This document shows, piece after piece, positions 1-8,076 of a DNA stretch of 19,243 nt; within the stretch, counting starts at the first letter, position 1, and every line of letters starts with the position of its first letter. The stretch comes from an uncultured Clostridia bacterium (lineage in GTDB: Bacteria > Bacillota > Clostridia > Christensenellales > Aristaeellaceae): the NCBI GenBank assembly GCA_946409855.1, contig CAMJXZ010000019.1:1-19243 (forward strand). Direction: 5' to 3'. The position numbers and the translations under genes were made by a program. The notes beneath the pieces were generated by a model. That model saw nothing but the letters and a program-made list of their open reading frames with translations. It searched no databases and was not told the origin of the DNA.

Positions 1-245
1 GAAAGCCGCTCTGTGCCGCACTTTTCGGGGGTTTACTGTCAAAGATGGGATCATATGATCATTGTAATCAGCAGGTACAGCATTTGCAACCGACAGATGA
101 GCGAAAAGTGTTGTTTTTGCAGGTTGTCTGCCGCAAAAGAAAATCAGCGGATCAGATGAACCGGGCCGCGGCCAAGAGGCTCGTTTTGCAAAAAAGCTTC
201 AGGAACAGCCTGCCCGCGCGGTCTCCGTCCGGGCCCTGTGCCGGA
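1..245. other. Left-edge intergenic stretch without a recognisable gene
   Basis: I see no credible coding region here; the open frames on either strand lack a ribosome binding site. It lies downstream of the last gene of the leftward operon. It contains a perfect 12-bp palindrome, GATCATATGATC (49-60), and a 9-bp inverted repeat, CACTTTTCG (19-27) with CGAAAAGTG (102-110), the second arm followed by TTGTTTTTG. These may be a regulatory site or chance. No convincing intrinsic terminator for the operon was found, so transcription may continue past the left edge. Confidence 0.4.
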
Positions 246-1133
246 TCAGCCGGAAGACCTTCTGTCATCACTGCGGCAGGCGTCCTTGATGAAGGCCATC
301 GCCGCGTGCAGCAGTTCCGTCGTCAGGGTTTGCGTATGCGACGCGCCTTCCACCAGGGCCAGCTGCACGTCGAAGCCCGCTTCCCTCAGCATGCCGTAAA
401 GCCTTTTCGTCTGCGAAAGCGGGACGAGCTCGTCGTCCACGCTGTGCGCCAGATAGAACGGACAGCGGGTCGGGCCGGCTTTCAGCAGGCGCAGCGTGCC
501 GCCCTCGTCCAGGACGCTCTCCCAGTCCGCTTCGCTGGCATGGCTCAGCCAGGAATCCCTGTACAATTTTTCATGGTCGGTGCCTGCCAGCAGGGCGCGC
601 AGATCCTGCGGCCCGGCCATATCGACCGCGCACTGCACCGCGTCGGAAACATCCGGATATTCATCGGTCTTGTATTCCGGCACGTCTCCGCTCAGGGCGG
701 CAAAAACCGCCGACGTGCCGCCTGAGGAGGTTCCCCAGGCGATCACATGCGCCGGATCGATGCCATACAGATCCGCGTTCGCGCGAAGATAGCGGACGGC
801 TGTCTTGAAATTCCTGTGAATGTCCAGAAAAGACCAGCCTTCCGTAAAGCTTCCGCAGTCCATCATGGCGATCACGAAGCCGTCGGACGCCATTTCCGCC
901 ATCTGCCCCATGCAGTGGGAATAGCTGGGGTGCAGATATCCGCTGCCCTGGAAATAGACGATCACAGGCAGCCTCTGGGCGTGCTCCCGGTCACAGAGCC
1001 ACCGCTTGTGAACGAACAGCGACAGGGTCAGCTCCTGCCCGTTCCTGTTGGAATAGACTGCCCTGGGGATCAGCGACACGACGCCCATTTCGACCCCGGT
1101 AAACTGAAAATGCTGAACAGCGCGCTCTTTCAT
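246..1133 (-). CDS. Alpha/beta hydrolase, carbohydrate-esterase or peptidase-S9 like
   Basis: Likely a cytoplasmic serine esterase of 295 residues. The serine elbow GTSSGG places the nucleophile at Ser136. A later HSVDDELVP motif gives the acid (Asp233 or Asp234), and SHT gives His266, so the triad order is that of a normal alpha/beta hydrolase. The usual HGGG oxyanion motif is replaced by FQGSG near residue 61. There is no signal peptide. The start has AAGGA about 6 nt upstream, and the gene begins 35 bp after the preceding esterase, so it is the last visible gene of the leftward operon. BD-FAE-type feruloyl/acetyl-xylan esterases and dipeptidyl-peptidase-like hydrolases share this layout. 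Context favours removal of acyl groups from imported sugars, but the substrate is inferred. A shared RNA with the two-component genes is likely. Confidence 0.8.
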   Translation of the reverse strand: MKERAVQHFQFTGVEMGVVSLIPRAVYSNRNGQELTLSLFVHKRWLCDREHAQRLPVIVYFQGSGYLHPSYSHCMGQMAEMASDGFVIAMMDCGSFTEGWSFLDIHRNFKTAVRYLRANADLYGIDPAHVIAWGTSSGGTSAVFAALSGDVPEYKTDEYPDVSDAVQCAVDMAGPQDLRALLAGTDHEKLYRDSWLSHASEADWESVLDEGGTLRLLKAGPTRCPFYLAHSVDDELVPLSQTKRLYGMLREAGFDVQLALVEGASHTQTLTTELLHAAMAFIKDACRSDDRRSSG

Positions 1134-1168
1134 TTCTATCCTTCTCTCTTTTTCATCGTCCTTCGCTT

Positions 1169-1933
1169 TTACGCCCTGCGATAGAACAGCACAGGCATGA
1201 AGAAGGGAATCTGTTCCTCCCAGGTGGCTTCATTGTGATCGCCGTTTGGCACGATCCGGCATGCAATGGGAATCCCTTTTTCCTTCAGGGCATCGACGGT
1301 ATCCCAGAAGGCACCGCGCATCGCCGCGTTCCCGCCGAATTCCCGCTGCCCAAAATCCAGATAGATCCCGGTATCGGGCCGGTATACGGATTTGCGGATC
1401 AGCGTATCCATGCGGCCGTGGACGATCCATACGGCGGGGGAAAGCGCGGCCGCCCGGCTGAAGATATGATTATAGGCGGTAACGGCGTACAGGCTCATGA
1501 GCCCGCCCATGCTGCTGCCGGCGATAAAGGTCGTTTCTCTTCCGGGCAGCGTGGGATAGCGTTCATCGATCAGGGGCTTTAAGGTATTGCACAGCCAGTT
1601 CATGTACTTTGTGCCCTGACCGACGCCCTTGCCAAGGCCCTCCCATTCAAAAGCGAAGGGAGAATATTCGATGAGCCGTCCGAAGGGTTTGCGGTGATTG
1701 CAGTCCACCGCCGCAACGATCAGCGGCGTCCCCGTCCGGTCCAGATATTTGCCCATGCCCCAGCTTTTGCCGAAAGCGGCGTCCTCGTCGAAAAAAACGT
1801 TATGCCCGTCAAACATATACAGCACGGGGAACCGCGCCGCGGGATCCTTTGCCGCCGCGGGCAGATAGACATATACGGTGCGCGGCTCCTTGCCGGTGAG
1901 CGGCGGAACGGGGATTGAGAATTTTTCGATCAC
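1169..1933 (-). CDS. Putative esterase, esterase D / enterochelin-esterase fold (PF00756-like)
   Basis: A 254-residue serine esterase without a signal peptide. GSSMGG puts the nucleophile at Ser141, LDFG (Asp193) is a candidate acid, and GDH (His233) is the catalytic histidine. FDGHNVFFDE near residues 41-50 is typical of the PF00756 family, which includes CE1 feruloyl and acetyl-xylan esterases and siderophore esterases. I chose the GTG at 1933 because a perfect AAGGAGG lies 8 nt upstream. An ATG at 2041 would extend the protein by 36 poorly conserved-looking residues, overlap the response regulator by 83 bp and lack a good ribosome binding site. With the GTG, the gap to the regulator stop is 25 bp. 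In this operon it most likely trims acyl groups from imported carbohydrate; the exact ester is unknown. Confidence 0.82.
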   Translation of the reverse strand: MIEKFSIPVPPLTGKEPRTVYVYLPAAAKDPAARFPVLYMFDGHNVFFDEDAAFGKSWGMGKYLDRTGTPLIVAAVDCNHRKPFGRLIEYSPFAFEWEGLGKGVGQGTKYMNWLCNTLKPLIDERYPTLPGRETTFIAGSSMGGLMSLYAVTAYNHIFSRAAALSPAVWIVHGRMDTLIRKSVYRPDTGIYLDFGQREFGGNAAMRGAFWDTVDALKEKGIPIACRIVPNGDHNEATWEEQIPFFMPVLFYRRA

Positions 1934-1958
1934 GGAAAACCCCTCCTTTTGCGGTGCC

Positions 1959-2750
1959 CTATGTGTTTCTTCTGCGGTATTCGTTGGGGCTGACGCCGGT
2001 ATGTCTGCGGAACTGCTTGGAAAAATGCGCGAAGGAATCATATCCTGTCAGCTCGGCGATCTCGCTGATGGGCAGACCGTTGGGCTCGCGCAGCAGCTCC
2101 CTGGCGCGTTCCATGCGCTCCTGCTGGATAAAATTGATCAGCGAAACACCGCATACGCGGCGGAATATCCTGGAAAGATAATCCGGAGAAAGGTAAAACT
2201 GCCGGGAGAGCACCTCCCGGGAACAGTCCGCCAGGTGCGCGCGGATATAGGCGCGGATCTCCGGCACGATCTCCTCGGGGCTTTTCCGGGCAGGGGCGGA
2301 AGCGTCGGGTTTTTCATTGTCCATGCGCTCCAGCAGCCAGTCGTTTCCGATCTCGCGCAGCCGGTCGTCCCGGGCTTCCCGCTGCGCCTCTTTCGTCAGC
2401 GCCGTAAAGACCTCCAGCAGCTTTTCGTCGGTGATCGGTTTGAGAAGATACGCGTACACATGGGCGGACACGGCGCGCTCGGCGTATTTGAATTCGGCAA
2501 AGCTTGTCAGCAGCACGACCCGCGTTTTCATGCCCCGCTCCCGGATCCTGTCGATCAGCCGGAACCCGTCTTCCTCCGGCATTTCGATATCCGTCAGAAG
2601 AAAATCGATCTTCTCCTTCTCCAGGATCCGGAACGCCTCTTTCACGCTGTATGCGCCGTAAACCTCCGTAATGCCGAGCGCCTGCCAGTCCAGCTGCACC
2701 CGGATGCCGGCCACCACATAGGTGTTGTCGTCCACTATCAGCAGTTTCAT
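1959..2750 (-). CDS. Response regulator, YesN-like (receiver domain plus AraC-type DNA-binding domain)
   Basis: A 263-residue cytoplasmic transcription regulator. The receiver domain covers residues 1-120, with acidic pocket Asp7/Asp8, phospho-acceptor Asp54 in LLTDIEMPEEDG, Thr82 and Lys104 in LLKPITD. The C-terminal AraC-type domain (about 172-260) carries two helix-turn-helix units, ending in the GYDSFAHFSKQFRRHTGVSPNEYR signature. Such regulators pair with YesM-type kinases to switch on sugar-uptake genes. The partner kinase is in the same operon but is separated from this gene by the tannase-like gene, which is unusual. The nearest strong Shine-Dalgarno (GGAGG, 2766-2770) lies 15 nt before the ATG, inside a palindrome GGAGCGCTCC (2758-2767), so initiation may be weak. 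Confidence 0.93.
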   Translation of the reverse strand: MKLLIVDDNTYVVAGIRVQLDWQALGITEVYGAYSVKEAFRILEKEKIDFLLTDIEMPEEDGFRLIDRIRERGMKTRVVLLTSFAEFKYAERAVSAHVYAYLLKPITDEKLLEVFTALTKEAQREARDDRLREIGNDWLLERMDNEKPDASAPARKSPEEIVPEIRAYIRAHLADCSREVLSRQFYLSPDYLSRIFRRVCGVSLINFIQQERMERARELLREPNGLPISEIAELTGYDSFAHFSKQFRRHTGVSPNEYRRRNT

Positions 2751-2778
2751 ACTTTTCGGAGCGCTCCTCCCGGCTGTC

Positions 2779-4317
2779 TCAGTCCGTCAGCTTCCCGGCG
2801 GTAAAGTTCTCTGCGCTGTTTGGATCTCCCGAGCCCTTATATACGGGAACGTACGGGTACTCGTACAGCGGGCGCGTACGGCCGAAGGAGGCCGGGGCCA
2901 CATCGGTCGCCTGCATCATGCCCGGACGGATGCCCTTTTCCACCCAATCTTCCAGATACCGCATCAGCGGCGTGTACATTTTGAAGGGGCCGTCCCCGTG
3001 CCCGTATCCCGGAACCAGATAAAAGGCCAAATGCTCTTTGAGCTCCGGTCCGTACCGTTTTTCCAGCTCCTCCACGTAGCGGATGGTGCTGTTCATGGGA
3101 ACCAGTACGTCCATATTTCCCTGGATCAGGATCATTTTGCCGCCCTTGGCGAACCATGCGTCCAGGTTCGGGTCGTCCGCCTGGATGATATCCGCCGCTT
3201 CGAGGATGGCCTCCTTGTCCCGTTCGGCATCCAGCGACAGCGGATCGGCTTGCGCGTCCTTCAGCACGAAGCAGGACACCATATTTTTGGCCACGGCGGA
3301 GATATAGTTATCCTTTTCGTGCTTCGCGCTCAGGATCTGCGCAAGCGGATCCGCGCCCATCAGTACCTGGAAGCCACAGGAGACGCCGCTTCCGTGGTTC
3401 AAAGGATAGGGCAGATGAAAGTCGGCCGCCAGCGCGCGCAGGAAAGCCAGCTGCTTTTCGCTGAGGAAGGCGCGAAGCGAATGATCTATCTTTTGCCGCT
3501 GGGCTCCGGAAGGCGTCCGGCAGGATACGATCCCGTCTGTCAGCCCATCTTCGCCGTCCAGGATCTCGGTAACGGTATCCCGGACGCGCCGGGCTTCTGC
3601 TGCGGTCAGATCGGCGTCCGGACCCAGCCTGTCCAGAACCCTGACTGTTTCGTTGGCCGCGATCATCTGGACCAGAAACCGGATCACGGGGAAAAGAACG
3701 ATCGCGCCGTCATAGTCCGCGGGCGAACGCTGCAGTATTTTGAGGGCCTCGCGCCCGCCGTTGGAGCCGCCGTAAAAGTAAACCTTGTCGGGGCGCCTCC
3801 CATACCAGGCTTTGAGGACCTTCATGGCGGCGTCGTACACCTTTTTCAGCGCTTTCCAGCCGAAGTTTTCCAGCATTTCCCTGTTCAGGGCCCAGTCGCA
3901 TGCCACCGGCATCGTCTGATCCAGCGTATGCCCGCCGTCGCTGCCGAATACGGCGTATCCCCTGCCGAGCGCGTCCGTTTCACCCGGCATGTCCGCGGGC
4001 ATGCCGATGCCGGATGTGGAAGGCAAATACCCGTCCAGCCCGCCGCCTCCCGTCTGCATGGCTTTCCCGTTCCAGACAAGAGGCAGGCCTATGATAAAAT
4101 GAATGTCCTGCGCGGCGGGGTCCCGCGGGAAAACGCGTCCCAGCAGGCAGAAATGATCGGCCCGGGCGGGGCCGGACCGGGCGCCGTCAACCCCCGGGTC
4201 CGTTTCCCCGGCGGGCACAAAAACAGCCTGCTCCACCGCCGCGCCGCCTGTTTCAAGCCCGATTTCCTCCGCTTTGATTTTAAACGGAAGCTGTATCCTG
4301 CATTCCCGATCAGGCAT
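2779..4317 (-). CDS. Tannase/feruloyl-esterase family hydrolase, apparently cytoplasmic
   Basis: A 512-residue member of the tannase/feruloyl esterase family (PF07519-like), which hydrolyses esters of aromatic acids such as ferulate or gallate. Family marks are the TGGGGLDGY segment near residue 92, SDGGHTLD near 129, the elbow GGSNGG (Ser185), a DG.DGLTDGI calcium-loop-like segment near 258, GNMDVLVP (Asp403) and YGHGDG (His440). Secreted fungal relatives have Cys next to both the catalytic Ser and His, joined by a disulfide (CS-D-HC). Both positions are Gly here and there is no signal peptide, which fits an intracellular enzyme. I prefer the ATG at 4317, with AAAGGGA 9 nt upstream, over the ATG at 4326, which that purine run directly abuts. 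Either start overlaps the end of the kinase gene, implying translational coupling. The precise substrate is inferred. Confidence 0.8.
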   Translation of the reverse strand: MPDRECRIQLPFKIKAEEIGLETGGAAVEQAVFVPAGETDPGVDGARSGPARADHFCLLGRVFPRDPAAQDIHFIIGLPLVWNGKAMQTGGGGLDGYLPSTSGIGMPADMPGETDALGRGYAVFGSDGGHTLDQTMPVACDWALNREMLENFGWKALKKVYDAAMKVLKAWYGRRPDKVYFYGGSNGGREALKILQRSPADYDGAIVLFPVIRFLVQMIAANETVRVLDRLGPDADLTAAEARRVRDTVTEILDGEDGLTDGIVSCRTPSGAQRQKIDHSLRAFLSEKQLAFLRALAADFHLPYPLNHGSGVSCGFQVLMGADPLAQILSAKHEKDNYISAVAKNMVSCFVLKDAQADPLSLDAERDKEAILEAADIIQADDPNLDAWFAKGGKMILIQGNMDVLVPMNSTIRYVEELEKRYGPELKEHLAFYLVPGYGHGDGPFKMYTPLMRYLEDWVEKGIRPGMMQATDVAPASFGRTRPLYEYPYVPVYKGSGDPNSAENFTAGKLTD

Positions 4318-5968
4318 TTGCGTCATTCCCTTTCCCGCTGACCAGCGGAATCACGATCCGCACAAAGGTCCCCCCGTACGTCCCGTCGTCCCTTGTGAAC
4401 CGGACTGCCGCGCGTCCTCCGTAGATCAGCCTCAGACGTTCCAGCATATTGCTGATCCCGATGTGATGCCCGTTGCTTTCCCGTTCCCAGGTATCGCTGT
4501 TGATTTCGTCCATCAGCTCCTGCGGCATGCCCGGCCCGTTGTCCAAAAAGGTAATCATCAGGCGGCCGTCCCGCTTTTCTCCCGTCAGCCGGATCCGGAT
4601 TCCTTCCTCGCTGTTGGCGGAATGCCGGATGGCGTTTTCCGCCAGGCTGCCCAGCAGCAGCGCGGGCACCTTTTCCGCCGCCGCGTCTTCCGAGACCTCC
4701 GAGATAAAGCCGATCCGGCAGCCGCGGATCCTGGACCGGATATCAGCCAGCGTGCGGATGTGATTGATTTCCTCGCTCAGGGCCACCATATCCGTGCTGT
4801 CATGGAGGATATAGCGGAAATACTCCGAAAGGGCGATGACGGTATCCTTGATCTCCCTGTTGCCGCTTATCTGCGCCATCCCCGACAGCATGGCAAAGCA
4901 GTTGATGATAAAGTGCGGACGGATTTGCAGGTTTCTGAAATTCAATTCCACTTTCTGATTTTCGATCTGTTTTTCGTAGAGCTGCGCGGACAGATCGTTT
5001 ACATTGTGCTCCATCGCGCGCAGGATCTTGCGGGCGTCGTCGATGGTTTCCCGGACGTTTTCATCTTCCTGGATGGTCAGGCCGGGGGTCCGGCGGGAGG
5101 CGGTCCTGTATTTTTCCAGCGTGGCGCTCAGATTGCGCATGGGGATAAGCAGATCCCTGCGGATTCTGACCGCGGCATAGATCAGGATCGTCAGCACCTG
5201 AAGCCACAGGATCAGCAGGAACATCTCGGTCAGAAACAGAAGCACAAGGCTTCTGTTCTGGGCGATCGTCCCCCGCAGAATAAAGTTAGCCCGGCAGGTA
5301 CCGATGCGGTGATCGCTGCTTTCCGCGGTGAAGGGATAGCGCCCCGCCGGACGGTCGGAGAAATCCGTATCGGGCAGGAGCATGATCTGCAGATTGCCGC
5401 CGTCTTTGTTTTCCTTCAGAAAATCATCTGTAAGAATCCAGACGCCCATCCGGAAATCGGCCCGCCTGTACACACAGGCCACAAAAGACGGTCCGCCGGC
5501 GCTCTGCAGCGTCCAAACGCCGGAAAGCGCGTTGTCAAACGCGCCCTTCAGCTGTTCCTGGATCGGATGGGAAATCGTAAAGGGAACCTGCACGGTTGTC
5601 AGGTTCAGGTAAACGCCGGTATCTTCATTGTACAGAAAAAAATTGTAATCGCGTTCAGAAATGTTCCGCAGCATGTAAAAGTAATCGCGCATTTCGCCCA
5701 GACGATGGATACGCTCCAGGTCGCTGTGCTGATCAAAGCTGATATATTTGATGATTCTGGTGGTCAGATCGTCCAGGCAGCCGGTGCACCACGCCATTTC
5801 GTTTTCCAGGATGCGCGTGCCGTTTTCAAAGCTGCGTTCCGATGCTTCCCGGGAAATCTTCTGCTGCTGGCTGAAGGACATAAGGAACAGGAGCAGCCCT
5901 GCCGCCTGCACCATAATGCTGATCAGCACCAGCGTTTTCAGTTTTCCGGCATAGATGCGCCGGATCAA
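4310..5968 (-). CDS. Sensor histidine kinase, YesM-like
   Basis: A 552-residue membrane kinase. One membrane segment lies at about 12-32, an extracellular sensor region at about 33-239, and a second membrane segment at about 240-266. A HAMP-like linker follows, then a His_kinase-type phosphoacceptor motif (LQIRPHFIINC, His352) and a HATPase domain with N-box AENAIRHS (Asn445), G1 box LDNGPG (476-480) and a G2-like HIGISNML segment. YesM kinases sense extracellular sugars or the loaded binding protein and phosphorylate YesN-type regulators. The start is a TTG at 5968, three bases after the permease stop and preceded by AAAGGGG. No ATG or GTG lies close by; the next Met is residue 19, inside the first membrane segment. 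The phosphoacceptor motif is RPHFIIN rather than the commoner NPHFLYN. Confidence 0.93.
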   Translation of the reverse strand: MIRRIYAGKLKTLVLISIMVQAAGLLLFLMSFSQQQKISREASERSFENGTRILENEMAWCTGCLDDLTTRIIKYISFDQHSDLERIHRLGEMRDYFYMLRNISERDYNFFLYNEDTGVYLNLTTVQVPFTISHPIQEQLKGAFDNALSGVWTLQSAGGPSFVACVYRRADFRMGVWILTDDFLKENKDGGNLQIMLLPDTDFSDRPAGRYPFTAESSDHRIGTCRANFILRGTIAQNRSLVLLFLTEMFLLILWLQVLTILIYAAVRIRRDLLIPMRNLSATLEKYRTASRRTPGLTIQEDENVRETIDDARKILRAMEHNVNDLSAQLYEKQIENQKVELNFRNLQIRPHFIINCFAMLSGMAQISGNREIKDTVIALSEYFRYILHDSTDMVALSEEINHIRTLADIRSRIRGCRIGFISEVSEDAAAEKVPALLLGSLAENAIRHSANSEEGIRIRLTGEKRDGRLMITFLDNGPGMPQELMDEINSDTWERESNGHHIGISNMLERLRLIYGGRAAVRFTRDDGTYGGTFVRIVIPLVSGKGNDANA

Positions 5969-5971
5969 GGC

Positions 5972-6859
5972 TTACCCCTTTACTGCCCCAAGCGCGATGC
6001 CGGAGCGGAAATACTTTTGCAGGAAAGGATAGAGGCACAGGATGGGCAGAAACGCCACAAAGGCGATGGCCATCCGGACGGACACGCTGGGAACGTCGCC
6101 GTACACAAACCTTCCGGTCCCGGCAAACTGGCTCAGATACTGAATGTTGGAGACCATGATGTTCAGCACCTGCTGAATGGAGAACTTGGTGCGGTCGGTG
6201 ACGTACAGCATGCCGTTGAACCAGTCGTTCCAGTACGCAAGGCCGGCAAAAATCCCGATGGTCACAAAGATGGGAACGGACATGGGCAAGGCGACATGAA
6301 AGAACGTTTTCCATTCGGACGCGCCGTCGATCTTGGCCGCGTCATAGAGCTCCTCGGGAACGCTGGTCCTGAAATAGGTGCGGATGATGATGCAGTTGAC
6401 GGGGCTGAAAAGCAGGCCCGGGACCAGCAGCGCCAGGTACGTGTTTTTGATATGGAAGATCGTGGTGTAGGTCATGTAGGTCGACACCATGCCGCCGTTG
6501 AAAAGCATTGTGAACAGGAAAATAAAGGACAGCACACTTTTGCCCGGCAGCCTTTGAAGAGAAAGCGGGTAAGCCGCCAGGGCGGATATCAATACGTTCA
6601 GCAGCGTTCCCACGATCGTCACGCAGATGGTAACGGCATACGCGCGGAAGATCGTATCCCGGGCATCCCATATATAGACATATGCCTTCAGGCTGAATTT
6701 CTTTGGGATCACGGAATAGCCGTTGAGGGAGAGCGTCACTTCATCCGTGAGCGAGGACATGAACAGCAGCAGGAACGGATAGAGGATCATGACCGCGACG
6801 ATGATCATGACCGCATACGCGAAGAGTTCCAGGCGCCTTTGCTGCTTAGATCGTATCAT
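5972..6859 (-). CDS. Carbohydrate ABC transporter permease, YtcP/LplC-like (MalG type)
   Basis: Inner-membrane permease of 295 residues with about six membrane segments. The EAA loop that docks the ATPase is at 171-192 (YDAAKIDGASEWKTFFHVALP). It would form a heterodimer with the permease encoded immediately upstream and move an oligosaccharide delivered by the binding protein. I chose the ATG at 6859 because GGAGG sits 5 nt upstream and it leaves a 22-bp gap after the upstream gene. The ATG at 6901 would overlap that gene and add 14 residues unlike a permease N-terminus. The kinase gene starts three bases after its stop, so the genes are tightly coupled. Substrate specificity cannot be read from a permease; acylated plant sugars are inferred from the neighbours. 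Confidence 0.92.
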   Translation of the reverse strand: MIRSKQQRRLELFAYAVMIIVAVMILYPFLLLFMSSLTDEVTLSLNGYSVIPKKFSLKAYVYIWDARDTIFRAYAVTICVTIVGTLLNVLISALAAYPLSLQRLPGKSVLSFIFLFTMLFNGGMVSTYMTYTTIFHIKNTYLALLVPGLLFSPVNCIIIRTYFRTSVPEELYDAAKIDGASEWKTFFHVALPMSVPIFVTIGIFAGLAYWNDWFNGMLYVTDRTKFSIQQVLNIMVSNIQYLSQFAGTGRFVYGDVPSVSVRMAIAFVAFLPILCLYPFLQKYFRSGIALGAVKG

Positions 6860-6881
6860 AACTGCCTCCGTAAAACAAGCC

Positions 6882-7844
6882 TCAGAAAAGCGCGTTTTCA
6901 CGGCTGACCCGCCGTGCCAGCCCGTTGAAAAGCAGGATCAGGAGAAAGCCGCCCGCGGACTGGAAAAAGCTGGCCGCAGCGGACATGCCGACGTTCGTTG
7001 CCATGGCCTTGTATACAAAGGTATCGATCGTCTGCGTGACGGGGGAAAGAATCCCGCTGTTCTGCGGTACCTGATAAAACAGGCCGAAGTCGCTGTTGAA
7101 GATATGGCCCACCGAAAGAAGCGAAACCGTGACGCAGGTGGGGATCAGATGGGGCAGGGAGATATACCGGATCTGCTGGATGCGGCTTGCCCCGCTGATG
7201 GCGGCGGCTTCATACAGGGATGGATCGATGCCGAGCAGCGCCGCGATATACAGCAGGCTCCCGTAGCCCACGCCCTTCCAGGTGCTGACAAATACCAGGA
7301 TCCCCGGCCAGTATTTCTTTTCCATATACCAGTTGACGGGCGCGCCGCCGAAGGCTTTGATCACCGCGTTGAACATGCCGTTGTTGTAATCCAGAAACCC
7401 GCGTACCATATAGGAGACGATCACGATGGAAACAACGAAGGGGAACAAAATGATGCTTTGAGAAAACTGCCGCATCTTTTTGCCGCGGATCTCCGTGATC
7501 ATCAGGGCAAGAAATACGCCGACGATCAGGTTGACCGCGATGAAAGCCAGATTATAACAAATCGTATTGCGCAGGAAGATGGGAAGATTTTTATTTTTCA
7601 GCAGGAAATCAAAGTTCGCGAAATGATTCCAGTCGCTTCCGAAAATGCCTTTTCCGGCGTTGAACTGCTTAAAGGCCAGCACCAGGCCGCCCATGGGCAG
7701 ATAGTTGTTGATCAATACGTAGATCAGCGCGGGCGCCAGCATCAGATAGAGCGGGATGTAGGATTTTAACCGGGAAAGGCGCTTCCTCCCCGCCAAAGCG
7801 GATCGGCTGCGGGAAGTGCTTCCGGCAGTGCTGTCATGATTCAT
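6882..7844 (-). CDS. Carbohydrate ABC transporter permease, LplB-like (MalF type)
   Basis: A 320-residue membrane protein and the first gene of the leftward operon. After a basic N-terminus (residues 10-27) the first membrane segment is at about 29-49, ending in the INNYLPMGGLVLAFKQF stretch typical of LplB-type permeases. The EAA loop is at 211-231 (YEAAAISGASRIQQIRYISLP). It should pair with the downstream permease and the solute-binding protein encoded on the other strand. The start has AGAGGAA 8 nt upstream. A TATAAT lies at 7892-7897 in the upstream region with no good -35, as expected for a promoter needing an activator such as the YesN-type regulator. No ATP-binding subunit is encoded nearby; a shared MsmK-type ATPase is the usual solution in this family. 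Confidence 0.92.
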   Translation of the reverse strand: MNHDSTAGSTSRSRSALAGRKRLSRLKSYIPLYLMLAPALIYVLINNYLPMGGLVLAFKQFNAGKGIFGSDWNHFANFDFLLKNKNLPIFLRNTICYNLAFIAVNLIVGVFLALMITEIRGKKMRQFSQSIILFPFVVSIVIVSYMVRGFLDYNNGMFNAVIKAFGGAPVNWYMEKKYWPGILVFVSTWKGVGYGSLLYIAALLGIDPSLYEAAAISGASRIQQIRYISLPHLIPTCVTVSLLSVGHIFNSDFGLFYQVPQNSGILSPVTQTIDTFVYKAMATNVGMSAAASFFQSAGGFLLILLFNGLARRVSRENALF

Positions 7845-8076
7845 CGGATCATTTCCTCTCTGCGTCCCTTATGTACCTTCTGTCAGTGAATATTATATAT
7901 CGGTTCCTGCCCGAATGCTATAATTATTTTGTGCTGGTTTGTCGGTTTTCCGCTGAATACGGAATCAAAATAGTCAGAAAAACGATAATTGAGAACATAA
8001 AAAGCTATGGAATCCGGCCGGATAATGGCATAAAATATACATATCAAAATCAGATTGCCGCAGGGAGGGCTGCCCG
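7845..8076. promoter_or_regulatory. Divergent control region between the permease operon and the esterase/binding-protein unit
   Basis: This AT-rich 232-bp gap separates the two divergent units. A leftward TATAAT sits at 7892-7897, 47 bp before the permease start, without a recognisable -35. Rightward candidates are TAAAAT (8031-8036) and TATACA (8036-8041), also without a good -35. Weak -35 boxes suit activator-dependent promoters, so binding sites for the YesN-like regulator are expected here. I could not identify them as a clear direct repeat. Confidence 0.45.

Noticed and set aside
1..110. A 9-bp inverted repeat near the left edge as an insertion-sequence end
   Set aside because: It has no transposase, no target duplication and a 74-bp loop; a repeat of this length can occur by chance.
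4274..6907. An 877-codon open frame on the plus strand opposite the kinase and permease genes, and a 539-codon one at 2722-4341
   Set aside because: They are antisense shadows of clear genes. They have no ribosome binding site, no recognisable domain and a His/Gln/Arg-rich composition typical of reverse frames in GC-rich coding DNA.
7845..8076. A riboswitch in the divergent intergenic region
   Set aside because: The region is AT-rich, with no conserved riboswitch core or terminator hairpin that I can recognise; two-component control explains regulation more simply.
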